Source: Pithys albifrons albifrons (Eukaryota; Chordata; Aves; Passeriformes; Thamnophilidae). Taken from it: DNA of 64,000 nucleotides. Shown in pieces: positions 1-11,780 of the stretch (position 1 is its first letter; every line of letters starts with the position of its first letter). The stretch is from assembly GCF_047495875.1 (NCBI RefSeq), contig NC_092497.1:58925477-58989476 (forward strand), read 5' to 3'. The notes under the pieces are model-generated. The model did not search any database. It saw only the letters and a program-made list of their open reading frames with translations, and was not told the origin of the DNA. Position numbers and translations under genes: made by a program.

Positions 1-3000
1 ACTCTCTGGTGAGGCTAATAAATCCACACAGAGAAAGGATTATCTAGCCATAAAATTCATGACTCTGTAATTCCCTCACCCACCCATGCTTCTGCACCCT
101 CCTCACCCTCATGCACTCACACCCCTGCTATGCCACAGCCTCAGGGTTTTTGCAGGATAATGGTGACAGTACTTTTTCAAACTGGCTTTGCTAGGTGGAC
201 AGGCATGTGGGCTTCTTGGACATGCATAAGTAGAGACCCAGGGAGGATGTCAGACAAGTGCAGTTGGTCTTCAAAGACCTTTTCCCATATTGTCCACAGA
301 AGGTAGGTCAGTGCTGCTACACTCTTCAGCCCTAGGTATGCAAGTCACAGTGCTGCAGAGCCCATGTGCATGAGTACCAAATAAAGAAATCGTTCCAGAG
401 TTAATGAAATAGCAGTGATTGTCAGAAAAATGAAAGGCAACAGAGGTTACAAAATCAGAGGTACTGCCTATATGCCCAAAATATAAAATACAACATGAAA
501 AAAAAATCAGTAAGTATAAATAAGAATCAGTTACTAGCTCCATACATTCTCCTTTCAACACAACAACACTCCATGTGCAGTTAAATGATGTTCCATCAAA
601 AATCACAACTGTGCTTTATTGTACAGCTGGGTGCACACTCATATGCTGCTTTTGTGATTTCCCTGGTTTATAAAAGAAGAGAGATATACCAACACTGTGA
701 CAGATAGCCTAAAGAAATGGGTAGATGAGAGTAGCAAGTAACATATGAAAGCCAACAAAATACTTTTTAAATATTCTGGTACTGAGATTCTGATATTTAA
801 TTTCTACTGCCAAAGGCACATAGTGGGTGTCTGAACTGGGAAATTGCTTTCTACCTACATTCCATTGTCTGGCAACAACAATGCTCAGAAACGTTTTACA
901 GTCCTGTTTAAGAATGGATTAAAAAAATAATAATCTTGGTATATTCTTCTTCTTCAATGTTTATCTTAGCCACAAATGTGGTGCTTCCTCTTCAAAACCC
1001 CAGAGGTAAAAACAAAGGTCTGCATATGCCACCAAGATTTTATACAAAAAAGAGAGTAGTTTTCCATTAACAATAGAAATTAAGCCTGAAACAAAGCAAG
1101 AATCACTTAAGCTCATTCTGATTTTTTTCTTGTTCTGGGCTAGATTATCTTCTTATACACATTTTTTTCTCAAGGAAAAGAAGCATGTTGGTTTTTACCA
1201 AAAGAGTGAAATTCAACTTTATGAAGAAACTAACTCCAGTCTATGAACTACTTTTTTAAACTATTCTCTTTAAATTATAGTCAACATTAGTTCATAAGAA
1301 CATATCACTGAATCCCAGTAAAAAATATCTTCCAGATACTTTCATGCAGTTTGCTGAACTAAATTAAATCCTAAACATATTTTGGCCATTTAGCTTCTTT
1401 TGAGAATGATACAAATGGACATATGTGGACTTATGACTCCATCTGGATTAATATTCTTTGCCTGATACTCACAGAATAAACTGGAGTACAGCCGGAAGGC
1501 CAATAAATTCATATGTCACAAAAAACCAAAAACAAAAACAAAAAAAAAAGAGATGTCTGTCTCCTCATTTAACATACCTACTTATAATTACTAAAGTATC
1601 AAGTATTCTTTCAGTATTCATGTTACACATAATTTAAAAAGACTACCTGTATGATCAGTAAAGTTTGTTAACATTAGGGGTGAAGATACTACTGAAGCTT
1701 AAAGACTGTGTCTTAAACTTTTACCTTCACACTAAAACAGGTCTTGTAAAGAAAAAGTCAAGTAGAAAAGAATCTGTAGCACTAAGAACATTAATCTATT
1801 TCAAGAAGCATTGTCCTAGATGGAATTTTATGGTGGCTAGGAAAACAATGCTTTGAGTAGTAAGTTCTACTTTGGTCCTCCCCAACAGAAAAAAAAAAAG
1901 GTGGCGTGGGGGGGAAATCTGAACAATTTGGTTGAATTGAAATGCCTGCTCCCATAACCCTTTCATGCACATCGGGTGAGCTGTCTCAAAGTGCAGGGCT
2001 GCTCACAGCTCTGCACCCACTGGCCGTCTGCCCACCTCACCAGTCTGCTGCCACTTGGGCGTCTGTCCCAAGTGCCCATCACCCACAGGCTTCCTCCAAA
2101 GGAAATCATCCTATACCTCTGGCAAATTCTCCATGTTCATGCCACATTCTGGTGTAGAGTGAGGTGCAACATCAGCAGGCCAGAGCTTCCCACAAAGCTG
2201 AAATTCACTTCTTTATCAGCTGTGCTTAAAATCTCCACTACAGCTTCAGTGGGAAAGGTGAGAAGAGATAATTTTTTTCCTCCTCTGTTATCAGCAGGCT
2301 TTCCTTATTGTCACATTCCCTGGACATCTCTTACCTTAAGTACAGATAAAGCAAAGTAGAAAATCATGGAGTGAGCCTGTCAGGAACCTATTGGAAACAT
2401 TATAATAGAAATGTTGAAAAAACATAGACCCTCAAGGTATCCTAAACTGTTTTGAACACAGCATCAAAAGTATTGTAATGAAAAAGGATAATAATTTTTC
2501 ACAAAGCAATTTGGAGGTTCAGCAGATCAGTAATGCTGATATATAAAGGTCTTTCTAGAAAATGGTATATACGCAGTGTGAAAATTCTACATTGACCATC
2601 ATTCCAGCTGTTTTCTGGAGAAGATTGTTGAAAATCTTTATTTGTATTAATAAAGTCTACATAACCAGAGCCATATCTGACCCACAAGACTATTTTAGAA
2701 TTTGGTCCCACTCTTCCTCAAACTATGTATTGGTGGGCACTACAACCTGCCATTTGAGATGCCTGCAGAAGGCACTTGACAGCACAATCATAAGCAAAAT
2801 ATCTCTCATCAGACTTCCTCAAATGCAGATTTCAAACAACCCCCAGTGAGAAACTCTCCTACTGGGCTTTTTGCATTGTTTCTCATGAGAACCAGAAGCA
2901 TATCAAATGGAGAAATCACTACAGATTCCAATACACTTCAGCTACTGGATAGGGTTTCTTGATCAGAATTAAATTAATTAAAAAAAAAAGACTATCACTT

Positions 3001-3531
3001 TTCTCAAAGCTTTGTCATCCACTCGAGCAAGACAACTGCAGTTTTCAGACACTCAGCAAAGACATTGGAGTCTCATGAATAATCCCATTTGGAGATGCCT
3101 ATATGACACCCACCTTTCTATTAAGCCTCTGTAGAGAAATAATTTTTCTCTTATAAACAAAACAAAACAAACAAACAAAAAGTTTTGTCCCAATCAGCAT
3201 AAAATCTGAGCATCCATCAGAAGTGCGGGATGCTTACTCTATAAATATGCAGTACTCAGAGAAAACCCTTAAAATTTTGCTGTAGTCATATGACTATTAT
3301 ATTTCTAACCCTAATAATTGAGTTGCCTCATTTGTAAATGTGTCCCCTTGCATTCAGATAAATTGTCATTGATGTCTAACTTATCACTGTCTGCCTTTTC
3401 CCCTAAAGACAGATCATGGATAGTGGCAATCTTATGTAAAATGCTGCTTGATATGAATATTTCTTGCTTTAGAAAGGCAGTATAATAATGTTACACCAAA
3501 GTTGTCTAGACATCAAAGTCTGATTTTTTAA
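1..3531. other. non-coding AT-rich sequence, no gene recognised
   Basis: No exon or recognisable repeat was found. Open frames are short and unrelated to any family I know. Small landmarks are an A11 run at 1889-1899, a patch with more G+C at about 1942-2160 that carries two overlapping meaningless ORFs, and an (AAAC/AAAAC) simple repeat at 3155-3181. Confidence 0.7.
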
Positions 3532-3536
3532 GATGC

Positions 3537-4484
3537 TGTTAAAGGTTCAAACAAAGGAAGGTGGTGGTGGGAGGGTTCCTTCAGAGAATTTTTCTCACCC
3601 TACCAACCCAAAGGTTTTGGGCATTGAAGTGCCAGGACTGAGAACACAGGAGTGGTTGATGGCTCCAGATTCCAACTGAATGGGGGAACAGAGGTGAGAA
3701 ACAGAATCCCAGCACCCGGAAGGGGGAGAAGTTTTTTCCTGTGTGCTGGCTTCACTTTGTTTTAGGCAGCTGTTGCCTAAAACTGTTTGTTAAGCTGGTG
3801 AGAGCTCCTTCTGGCTCTGCTTCTTGCCTTCACTCCTCCATCTCTGGGCACCCTGAGCTTCAGAGAGAGAGAGAGGAGAGAGAGGAGGGTCACAGCTGCT
3901 TCAGGACACACTGCAGACCTTTTCTTCCTGGAGACCGACTTCAACAGCAAGGAGATTTCTGGGAATTACCACTACTCCTCAACTCCCAGCATTTCCTTCT
4001 TTTGAACAAAGGGCAACGAGAGAGAGGGAATGCTGTTTCCCCACAGAAAAGGCTCCATCCTGTGCCAAGTGAATCCTACATCCCTCCCTGTCTCTGCCTC
4101 ACTGGGAAAAAGCTGAGAATTCACCTCTCAGCCATCCAAGGTGTGACACTGACACTGTCCATAAATGCACCAGGAGGAAGGAACCTACAGGTTTTGGAGG
4201 TTGGTTGTTTTGGGGTGGGGGGGGTTTGTTTGTTTTTGGTTTGGTTTTTTGTGGGGTTTTTTTTTTTGTGCTGGGGGAGTAGTTTGACCTGAGTTTTTTA
4301 TAGTTATATCTATATCTACATATATATATAGTAGTTAAGAACAGTTATCCTTCTTGGATCCATTTTCTAATTGAAGTTTGAGTTTTGTTTTGTTTTTTAA
4401 ATTAGTAAGAGGTGACAAAGTTATTGAGGAGGAATCCTTTCCTCGGGTCTTGGTAAACATTTTGGTTTCCGTCAAACTAAGACA
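3537..4484. mobile_element. solo LTR of an avian endogenous retrovirus (ERVL-like)
   Basis: This is a 948-bp block that begins TGTTAAAGG and ends CAAACTAAGACA, so it has the TG...CA ends of a retroviral LTR. It is flanked on both sides by the 5-bp direct repeat GATGC (3532-3536 and 4485-4489). A 5-bp duplication fits ERVL-type integration. The terminal CAAACTAAGACA resembles the 3' or inverted 5' tip of a bird LTR family that I recall as TGTCTTGGTTTG. The block is G/C- and G/T-richer than its surroundings, with a GA-rich stretch near 3860-3890 and a G/T-rich stretch at 4190-4280. Orientation is not settled: a TATAAAAA box exists only on the minus strand (about 4293-4300), which favours minus-strand sense. 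No gag, pol or env sequence adjoins it, so it is a recombined solo LTR. The 183-codon frame at 3741-4292 lies inside it and is not a gene. Confidence 0.68.
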
Positions 4485-4489
4485 GATGC

Positions 4490-7400
4490 CCAAAGTTCTT
4501 CCAGTAACTGCATTGGTGAATTTTGAACTGTATACTTACTTTATTTTTATAGGAGTCTGTAAAAGTGTTGAATCAAGATAAAATTTTGAAGAAAAGTACT
4601 GCAATTTAGAGATAGGATTGTTCTTTTTAGGTGAGGAAGTCAAAAAGTGGAAGTAGGTGAATACTCAAATTTCAAATTTCTAATCTGGATCCTAGGCCCC
4701 AGCACAAGTCTATTTACATCTGATGTTTTAGCCTGTCCAAGTTATCAGAGTACAGCATAAAATCTGGAGTGCTCAGACAAACACAAAATGTTGCCTAGGT
4801 TTTGAAAAGCTCTACTTTGCAGCAACAGATTGTCTTCAAATGAATGAATCATGACATGAGACTGAGTACTTAGCTATGACATCTGTTATGTAGTAAATTG
4901 CATTGCATGCCACATGTATAATGAAGGAAAAAGAGGGATTTTAGCTCCTAAAACATGCTTCATTATGTGATGGTGCAGGAACACAGACAGTGACACCCAT
5001 GACAGATGGAAATTATGCAGTGTCATAAAATGTACAAATAATGTTGTTGTTTCTATCATTGGAAAAATGAAGATGTTAATTTTCTTGAGGACTAAAAAGA
5101 GACAACTCTACCTGAATAAAATAGAAAGAGGTGGCAGACACATTCACGATTAAGATCTCTCTTAAAAGGTGTTTATATGAATCCACTTGTGAGAAACTTT
5201 AGTATTGTTCTTAAGGAATACATTTTGTCTCTTTAAATCACTCATTCCTTTCTTGGGAGCTTGCCTTTCAAAAGCAGGGCACACAACACAGACAATCATA
5301 AATCATTCAAATATTGAAAGCTCCACTGCAACATGATTTGGAATACCAAAGTCTGTTTTCCAGACATGCAGACATTTTACTATCATTATACTGTCTATTA
5401 GATTCATTAAACACAAATTAAACTACACAAAAACAAATTTGCAGGTGAATTTTTGAAAGGGCAATCTCCCTCCATTGCTAAGACAAATACAAAATGCTAG
5501 CACAACCCTCTTAATTGCTACTGAATTCTGAATGACCTACAAGGACAAGTCCCCAATAGTGTAATTTCTGAACTTAATGTTAAAATGCAGCTGCCTATGT
5601 TTAGACATTTGGGCTGAGGCTCAATATTTAAACAACTGCTCTTGGGCTCATAGACCAATATGCCTAATGCAAGACTCACAGGCTTGAAAAATGTGGCCTA
5701 AATCATGTGAGGAAAGAGTTATAGCACTCATTGTAAACAGTAAGTGATAAAGTGAGAGAGTCTGTTAAGAAAATATTTGGATAAGGCTAGGAATGTCTAA
5801 CTAAGCTGTTTTTTATTGCTCAGGGATCAAGATGGATAGAATAGGACTAGGATATTTATGGTATTCCAAGAATGGAAACAAGTGAAAGGAAATTCTTAAT
5901 TTAACACAGCAATATGGCAATTTCCAGGCTAGGCTCAAGTGGAAAACATAAAACAGGTATAAGGAAGTGATTATAATGCAGATTAATGTAGATAATAATT
6001 ACAAAAAATCAAGGTATAGAAAGTTCTTCCAATACATCATCAGAGCTGTGACAACAGAGACTGGGAAAAAGGTCATTCCTTTAAAAAATTTTTAAAACTT
6101 GTATTTTTATTCATGACAACAGAACAAAATATTTCCTTCTTTCTTATCCATGAACTGGGTTTCAATATTGACAGTCATTGTCCATAAATGATGCAACATT
6201 ATTTTTCTGGACCAAAAAATTGACATTTCCGTTAAAGCAAGTAATATTATTATTTAACTGGAAAGAAATTAAGGAACAGTAACTTTCAGAAATGAAAAAT
6301 TTATATATTAAAATATTTCTATAATAAATATTCCATTACATCCAACTTTAATTATTTCCTTTCTCATTGCTCTTTTCTTCTAGGAAAAGCTTCAAAGAAT
6401 GGATATATTTTAAAATAATTTAACAGATGCTTTTTTCCTTATTTTATTACTCTAATTTATACTGTCAAGAAAGCATAACCTAAACAACTTATTTGAGAAA
6501 CTCTCCTGATTTCTGCCTCAGATACTCGTTGCTGCAAAGTTAATTTCATTTTCAAATCACTGAAGGAATTCATACACCTATAGCCTGTTTTCCCAGTATT
6601 TTTGTGGCAAATCAGAAGAAATTTTGTGAGATCTTGTATTTCAGAGGGTAGATTCAGGCATTGAATACATTTAAGACATAGAAGTTACTTTCAGCCCACT
6701 TTCCCAACATTGTGAAGGTTTAGAGATATGTCTGGAGACAACAACAAATAAAACTGAGTTACTCACTGTTCCTCAGTCCCACCTTGGTTCTTAGAGAGTG
6801 AATTTAAGTGAAGACTATAAATAGAATGACACGCAAGCAACTTAAAGCTATCTTTTCTTTACTTTTCCTGCACTGATGATCTACTTTAAATACAAGAAGA
6901 TGTACAGTGTTACAAGAGTAAAACCCCTTTTTTTCTTTAAAAACATGTCAAATTCATTGTCCCAAACACCTCTCAGTACATTTACTTGAATTTAAAAAAA
7001 CACATGCTCTGTATATTCTGGTGGTGCTCTATAATCACTAAGAGAAAATTATTAACAGTAGCCATTTTTGTGCTATTTTGATCCATTCTTTTTTCCCAGG
7101 AAGCTCAGGTAGTACAGACAGTGACAGACTCTGGATTTACACCAGCTGCTAGATTTATCTGGTGGGGTCAGATCAAAGATGGGCACTCTGCTCTGCCTGG
7201 GTGAGCAGCCATCCTGCAGCTAGGCACACTCTGCACTTGCCACTGTCCCTCTGCCCTGGCATCCTCTATCCCACCCAGAAAGTGCAGGCAGATCTGACAG
7301 CAGCCTTTCGAGGAGTCAGGAAACAGTCTGAACCTTCCACATCATTCCTACAGCCTAGGAAAGGTTTCCAAGAGACAGGGTTAAACACATACAGCTATTG

Positions 7401-9842
7401 TGTTTTGGAAACAAGTGTGAGGGAACTAGCATGGTAGCTGGGAAGTGGAAAGACTTCAAGATTGCAAGTAAAGAGGCAGCATAACTGCCTTCAAATGACT
7501 TAGACAACTGCTACAGGTTTTGGATATTTCTGTAATACTTGCTTTGTTCAGGAACTCATTTGAATTTGCAGACACAAGACTCCCTCACGGCATCAAATGA
7601 CAAAGAACATGATCATAACAGCAGGTAATTACTGACCCCATTTGTGAATTGAATATGACTAAGAATGAGATCAAACAAGAAACAATACCTAAAAAGAAGA
7701 TAATATGGAATATAAAGAAACTTATACTGCCAGAAGACTGTATTTGCAGAATAAAATTATCCCACAATTACAGAGAGAGCAGGGGTATGAAATGATTTTG
7801 CCTATAAGTCTGACAGCAGGAAAAGAATCCAGAAAAAAGACAAAGACTTCAATAACTGTATTGAACTATTATGAGAATACAGTTAGAAATAGCTACAGTG
7901 TACAACATTAAAACAGATGGTAAAAAGTTTTTTGTAACTCATAATGAGTCTGTAGGAAAACAGTAGGATTCTTTCCTATCTGCCAAAAGAAACGTGATGT
8001 AGCTACTGTAGAAAATACCTGTATCTGTCTATAAACTGAAAAAACTTTACTATTCATGTGTAATTTCTCCTTCCTAAGCAGCTGATATTTACCTTACAGA
8101 TGAAGCTGTTGAGACAAATGCAACTAAACCAAAAATAGTGTTTCCAAATGGTAACAGCAGCTGAACTGTTGACAGAAAGTGTAGAAACAGAAGGCAAGAA
8201 AAGAGAATTCATTTTTTGAAACTTGTAATTTTCTCATAATATCATCTCTTACATCCACAGGTCTCACAAAATCTTGTTGAAAATGCTACTCATCACTACC
8301 TGAAAACTGATCACTGGTTCTGGTTTTATTTTCAGTAGGTTCTGAGCATGGGCAATGCTCTGGAAATGACCCCAAAGCCTGCAAATGCATAACCTGAATG
8401 CCAGCCTTGGGGAGCCAGTTAAGTTTTGTATTATTGCCCAGTATACTGAATGGCCAATATAAGATTTTTGCTCTTCCTCATTATTGCAAAGTGAAAAATG
8501 AAAAGTTTCCATGAGAGGGGAAAGGAATGCAGTTCTTGGGGCAGAAGGAAGTCTTCCAATGAATTATGGAAAGATCTTGTCAGAAAGGGGCTCTCCTTCT
8601 CTTCTCTGCAATTATATCTTTAAAGAACTGAAATATAATGGCTACAAAAATTCAAAAGAAAGAACATTTGAGATTTCATTTTCTTAGGAGTTTTCTTTCT
8701 TTCCATTGCTCTCCATCTGCTTACTTTTCCCTTTCATTTAAAAGAAATGTAATCTAGAATGAAAGTACATATTTTCCTGGTGGTGTACAAAATCATTAAT
8801 GTGAAGTACAGGCTTCATTGTGTTACTTGACTAATTCCTGGATGAAAGTCCAGACTATATTAAGCTATCCTACAATAAATACAGATATTTTACATGTTTA
8901 AGAAAGCAACCTTCTGATAAACTGTAATTTTTAACAAATAAACTAATCAATCTGCACAAAAATTTTTAAGTTCTTTTCTTCATAAGCACTTTTCTACAAA
9001 TCCTTTTCATTTATTTCTCACCAGTCCTTTTAATATGCTGGATGTGTATGGCAGCAGCATCACACCAGCACTGTACAATTTTAAAGCACTACAAAGAACA
9101 TCTTGCACTGTTCATTTTTCAGAGAGATTTTATTGAAATTATCATCTTGGTCCTGTATTTGTCTGATGAGTACATCAGTGTCACCCTTCTCAAGCAGATG
9201 AGTATGTATTAATGAATCATTGACGTAAAAAGCATTCTGACTTGCATAGGACCTGCAACTTAACCATGTCTTTGGGTATGTGTTAAAAACTTACTATGAA
9301 CACTGTTTAAAAAAGAAATTGTCCACTCTTGAAGTTTGTCATTGGATTTCACTCTAAATTTGTTTGCAAAAAGGCATTCTATCAAAGAAACTGCATGTTC
9401 AAACTGAAACATTAATCTTAATGTCAGAAGCTACTGCATTAATCAACTGGCAAGAGGTGTGTGAAGTTTTCAAATTCATGTAAATGAGAAGTTCCACAGC
9501 TCCTATCTTTCAAGAAATCAATGAAATTTCAGGAAAGATACGTCACAGCTGCAAGATTACCAGTAAAACCAACAACACCAAAACAAGCATCGTCACAGGT
9601 AAGGAATTTAGGGATGGTAAGGAACTGGGCTTTGATAAGGAGATGGACAGTTAAAGCTATTGTACAGTGTTGGGCTGCATTTCAGGTGTTTTGCTTATAT
9701 GCCCTTCTGCTGCAGGAAAGTAAGATTTGATATAGGTACAATGTACTCAGGCTGACTATGGTTTTGCTACCTTGCTGCAAGCTTAGGAATCTTCTTCCCA
9801 CCTCTTTAAAAGACATTTTTGAAAATTTTGTGTCTACAAAAC
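4490..9842. other. non-coding sequence, no gene recognised
   Basis: AT-rich sequence without recognisable exons or repeats. The only compositional change is a patch with more G+C at about 7150-7330, whose short open frame has no family signature. Several T-rich stretches followed by AG resemble 3' splice sites (for example near 6384 and 7100) but are not followed by coding-like frames. Confidence 0.65.
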
Positions 9843-10009
9843 TTTTTCCTTTCCTTTCCTTTCCTTTCCTTTCCTTTCCTTTCCTTTCCTTTCCTTTCCT
9901 TTCCTTTCCTTTCCTTTCCTTTCCTTTCCTTTCCTTTCCTTTCCTTTCCTTTCCTTTCCTTTCCTTTCCTTTCCTTTCCTTTCCTTTCCTTTCCTTTCCT
10001 TTCCTTTCC
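9843..10009. repeat. (CCTTT)n pentanucleotide array, about 33 copies
   Basis: This is an uninterrupted run of the 5-bp unit CCTTT (AAAGG on the other strand) over about 167 bp. All pyrimidines lie on the plus strand, which makes it a homopurine/homopyrimidine mirror repeat that can form triplex DNA. Because 5 is not a multiple of 3, every frame on both strands stays open, producing 96- to 154-codon frames of KERKG or FPFLS type that are artefacts. It is expected to be length-polymorphic. Confidence 0.98.
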
Positions 10010-10153
10010 ACTTCCACTTCCCCTTCCCCTTTCCCACCTTCCCCTTCCCCACCTTCTCCTTCCCCACCTTTCCCTTCCCCTTTCCAACCTTCCCAAACCT
10101 TCCCTCCACTTCCCAAACCTTCTCTTCCCAAACCTTCTCTTCCCAACCTTCCC
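10010..10153. repeat. degenerate pyrimidine tract adjoining the CCTTT array
   Basis: The perfect array changes abruptly into imperfect C-rich units such as CCCCTTCC, CCACCTT and CCCAAACCTTC. The tract remains almost free of G up to about 10153. It looks like a diverged or differently evolving flank of the same low-complexity locus, with a local higher-order period around CCCAAACCTTCTCTT at 10090-10150. Confidence 0.85.
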
Positions 10154-10671
10154 TAAGCTTCATTCCCATTTTCTCATAACTCTATCAATTCTCTGCTTTA
10201 ACAAATACAGTCCAGTTCAGAGAATTTTATCACTGCAGTCCAAAGAATTTGTCTCCATAATTTCCCAGTTGCTCCGTTCATGACCTATTTTAGCTGCCGA
10301 GGGGATCTGTAAGCAATCAATGGCCTTAAGGAACAATTAAAAATGTAAAAAGTAGGAAAGTAAGGGTGTAACAGAAATGCAACAAAAATTGAGAATTCAC
10401 ATGAAGTCCATCTTTGAGGACTAAAAAGAGGTTGAAAAAAACAGTCAAAAACTCTTCAAGAGCATTTCACCCTCATGAAAATCTGAAGGAGGGAATGTTG
10501 CCAAAGGCAGACTCTGCAATCTGTCATATAAGCAGTAGTTAGGAACATACAGCTGCCTAGAAGCATCTTCAAGTTGCTCACTTGGCTTTTGCAGGGGAGG
10601 AAAGAGTTCCATTCATAAATCTAACCTTTTCGATGTCTCTTGAATTTACTTATGTTCTGTAATATACATCT

Positions 10672-10696
10672 GGGGAAGGGGGAGGGCGGGGGGGGG
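10672..10696 (+). other. G-run cluster, potential G-quadruplex
   Basis: Four plus-strand G tracts (4, 5, 3 and 9 G) are separated by loops of 1-2 bases. This satisfies the usual pattern of at least four runs of three or more G with short loops. Whether it folds in vivo is not known. Long G runs are also prone to sequencing error. Confidence 0.7.
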
Positions 10697-11758
10697 TGAA
10701 GAACCAAAGCACAGAAAATTATGTAGAATGTTTATTCTAAACAAACTATTCCATGGACAAAGTCCTTTAAACACTATCTATGACATATTGCATTAATTTT
10801 ATCTTCAGAGTTCCCAAAATTATGCACATAGCAGGTGTGCAGGAATAATTTGTATCTAGCCAATGTACACACAAAGCATAAATACGACTATTTATTACTT
10901 TTTTTTGTTTTGAATCTCATAGAATCAGAATCTTTGTGCCATTTATCATAATGCAGTAGGTAATAGTAATTCATTTCAGTAAACCACCAGATGCAGTTTT
11001 GCATAAAACATCATTATAGATCAAAACCCATTATGTATGAAAATCAGTAAAAGTCTGAAGTGATAACATATTTCTCTTTATCTAATTAGAGTGAGATAAA
11101 CTCTTGTAGAGCAAATCAATTCTGATATGCTGCATTAGGATCACTTGCTCAGTACAATAATCCAATTTGAAGCAATTGATCCAAGAAGATCAGATCAGAT
11201 TTGCTATCAAAGCATTTTAATTTAGATTTAGAACTAAAATATCTTTACTGAAGTTTTGTCAGAACTCAATACTAACCTACTAATAATATGTCAAATCTTC
11301 AAAGAGGAAGCCATCTGCTGTAAACATTGCTGAATTATCCAAAGATTTCAAAGACTTTCTCATGCCAGTCTCATTAGCAGGAAGATTAAATTGAAATGGT
11401 TAAAAATTCTTAATTTGTAAAAGATGTAGATTTTCAAGTGACACAAGAAAATCTATTAGAAAAACAAGTCTTAGTTAAAATGACATTCATGAACTGCCTA
11501 CCTGCCACTCACTTCATTTCTTCCCAAACTAGGATGTATTTGTTGCCCACTATCAGTAGTTTTGATATGGCAGTTTCTTTGAACCTTACCTACAACATCT
11601 TTGGAACCTTTTGGGTTTCTTTAAGCATCATAATGCTTATGTGTATGAGAAGTGCTGATTAGGCCACCTCTGAATGGGTCATTGTGAATCTCAGTGATGT
11701 ACTTCACTGGTAAAGTTAAGTTCTTCTATATCTGCAACTATTTTTATCTCTCAGAGCT

Positions 11759-11780
11759 AAACAAACAAACAAACAAACAC
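11759..11780. repeat. (AAAC)n microsatellite
   Basis: About five tandem copies of AAAC. Similar short A/C-rich runs occur at 3155-3181, 44555-44588 and 62195-62207. Confidence 0.9.

Noticed and set aside
3155..3181. A/C-rich direct repeats considered as a possible CRISPR or retroposon tail
   Set aside because: It is a simple AAAC/AAAAC microsatellite with no spacers and no element upstream. No CRISPR arrays are expected or seen in this eukaryotic sequence.
3306..3316. CTAACCCTAA word resembling a telomeric repeat
   Set aside because: Only about one and a half copies are present. There is no array, so there is no interstitial telomere.
3741..4292. The longest open frame in the window, 183 codons
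   Set aside because: It lies entirely within the solo LTR, ends in low-complexity G/T sequence and has no recognisable domain.
9682..10283. Several long overlapping frames on both strands (up to 154 codons) rich in KERKG or FPFLS
   Set aside because: They are produced by the CCTTT pentamer, which lacks stop codons in every frame. No start context or family supports a gene.
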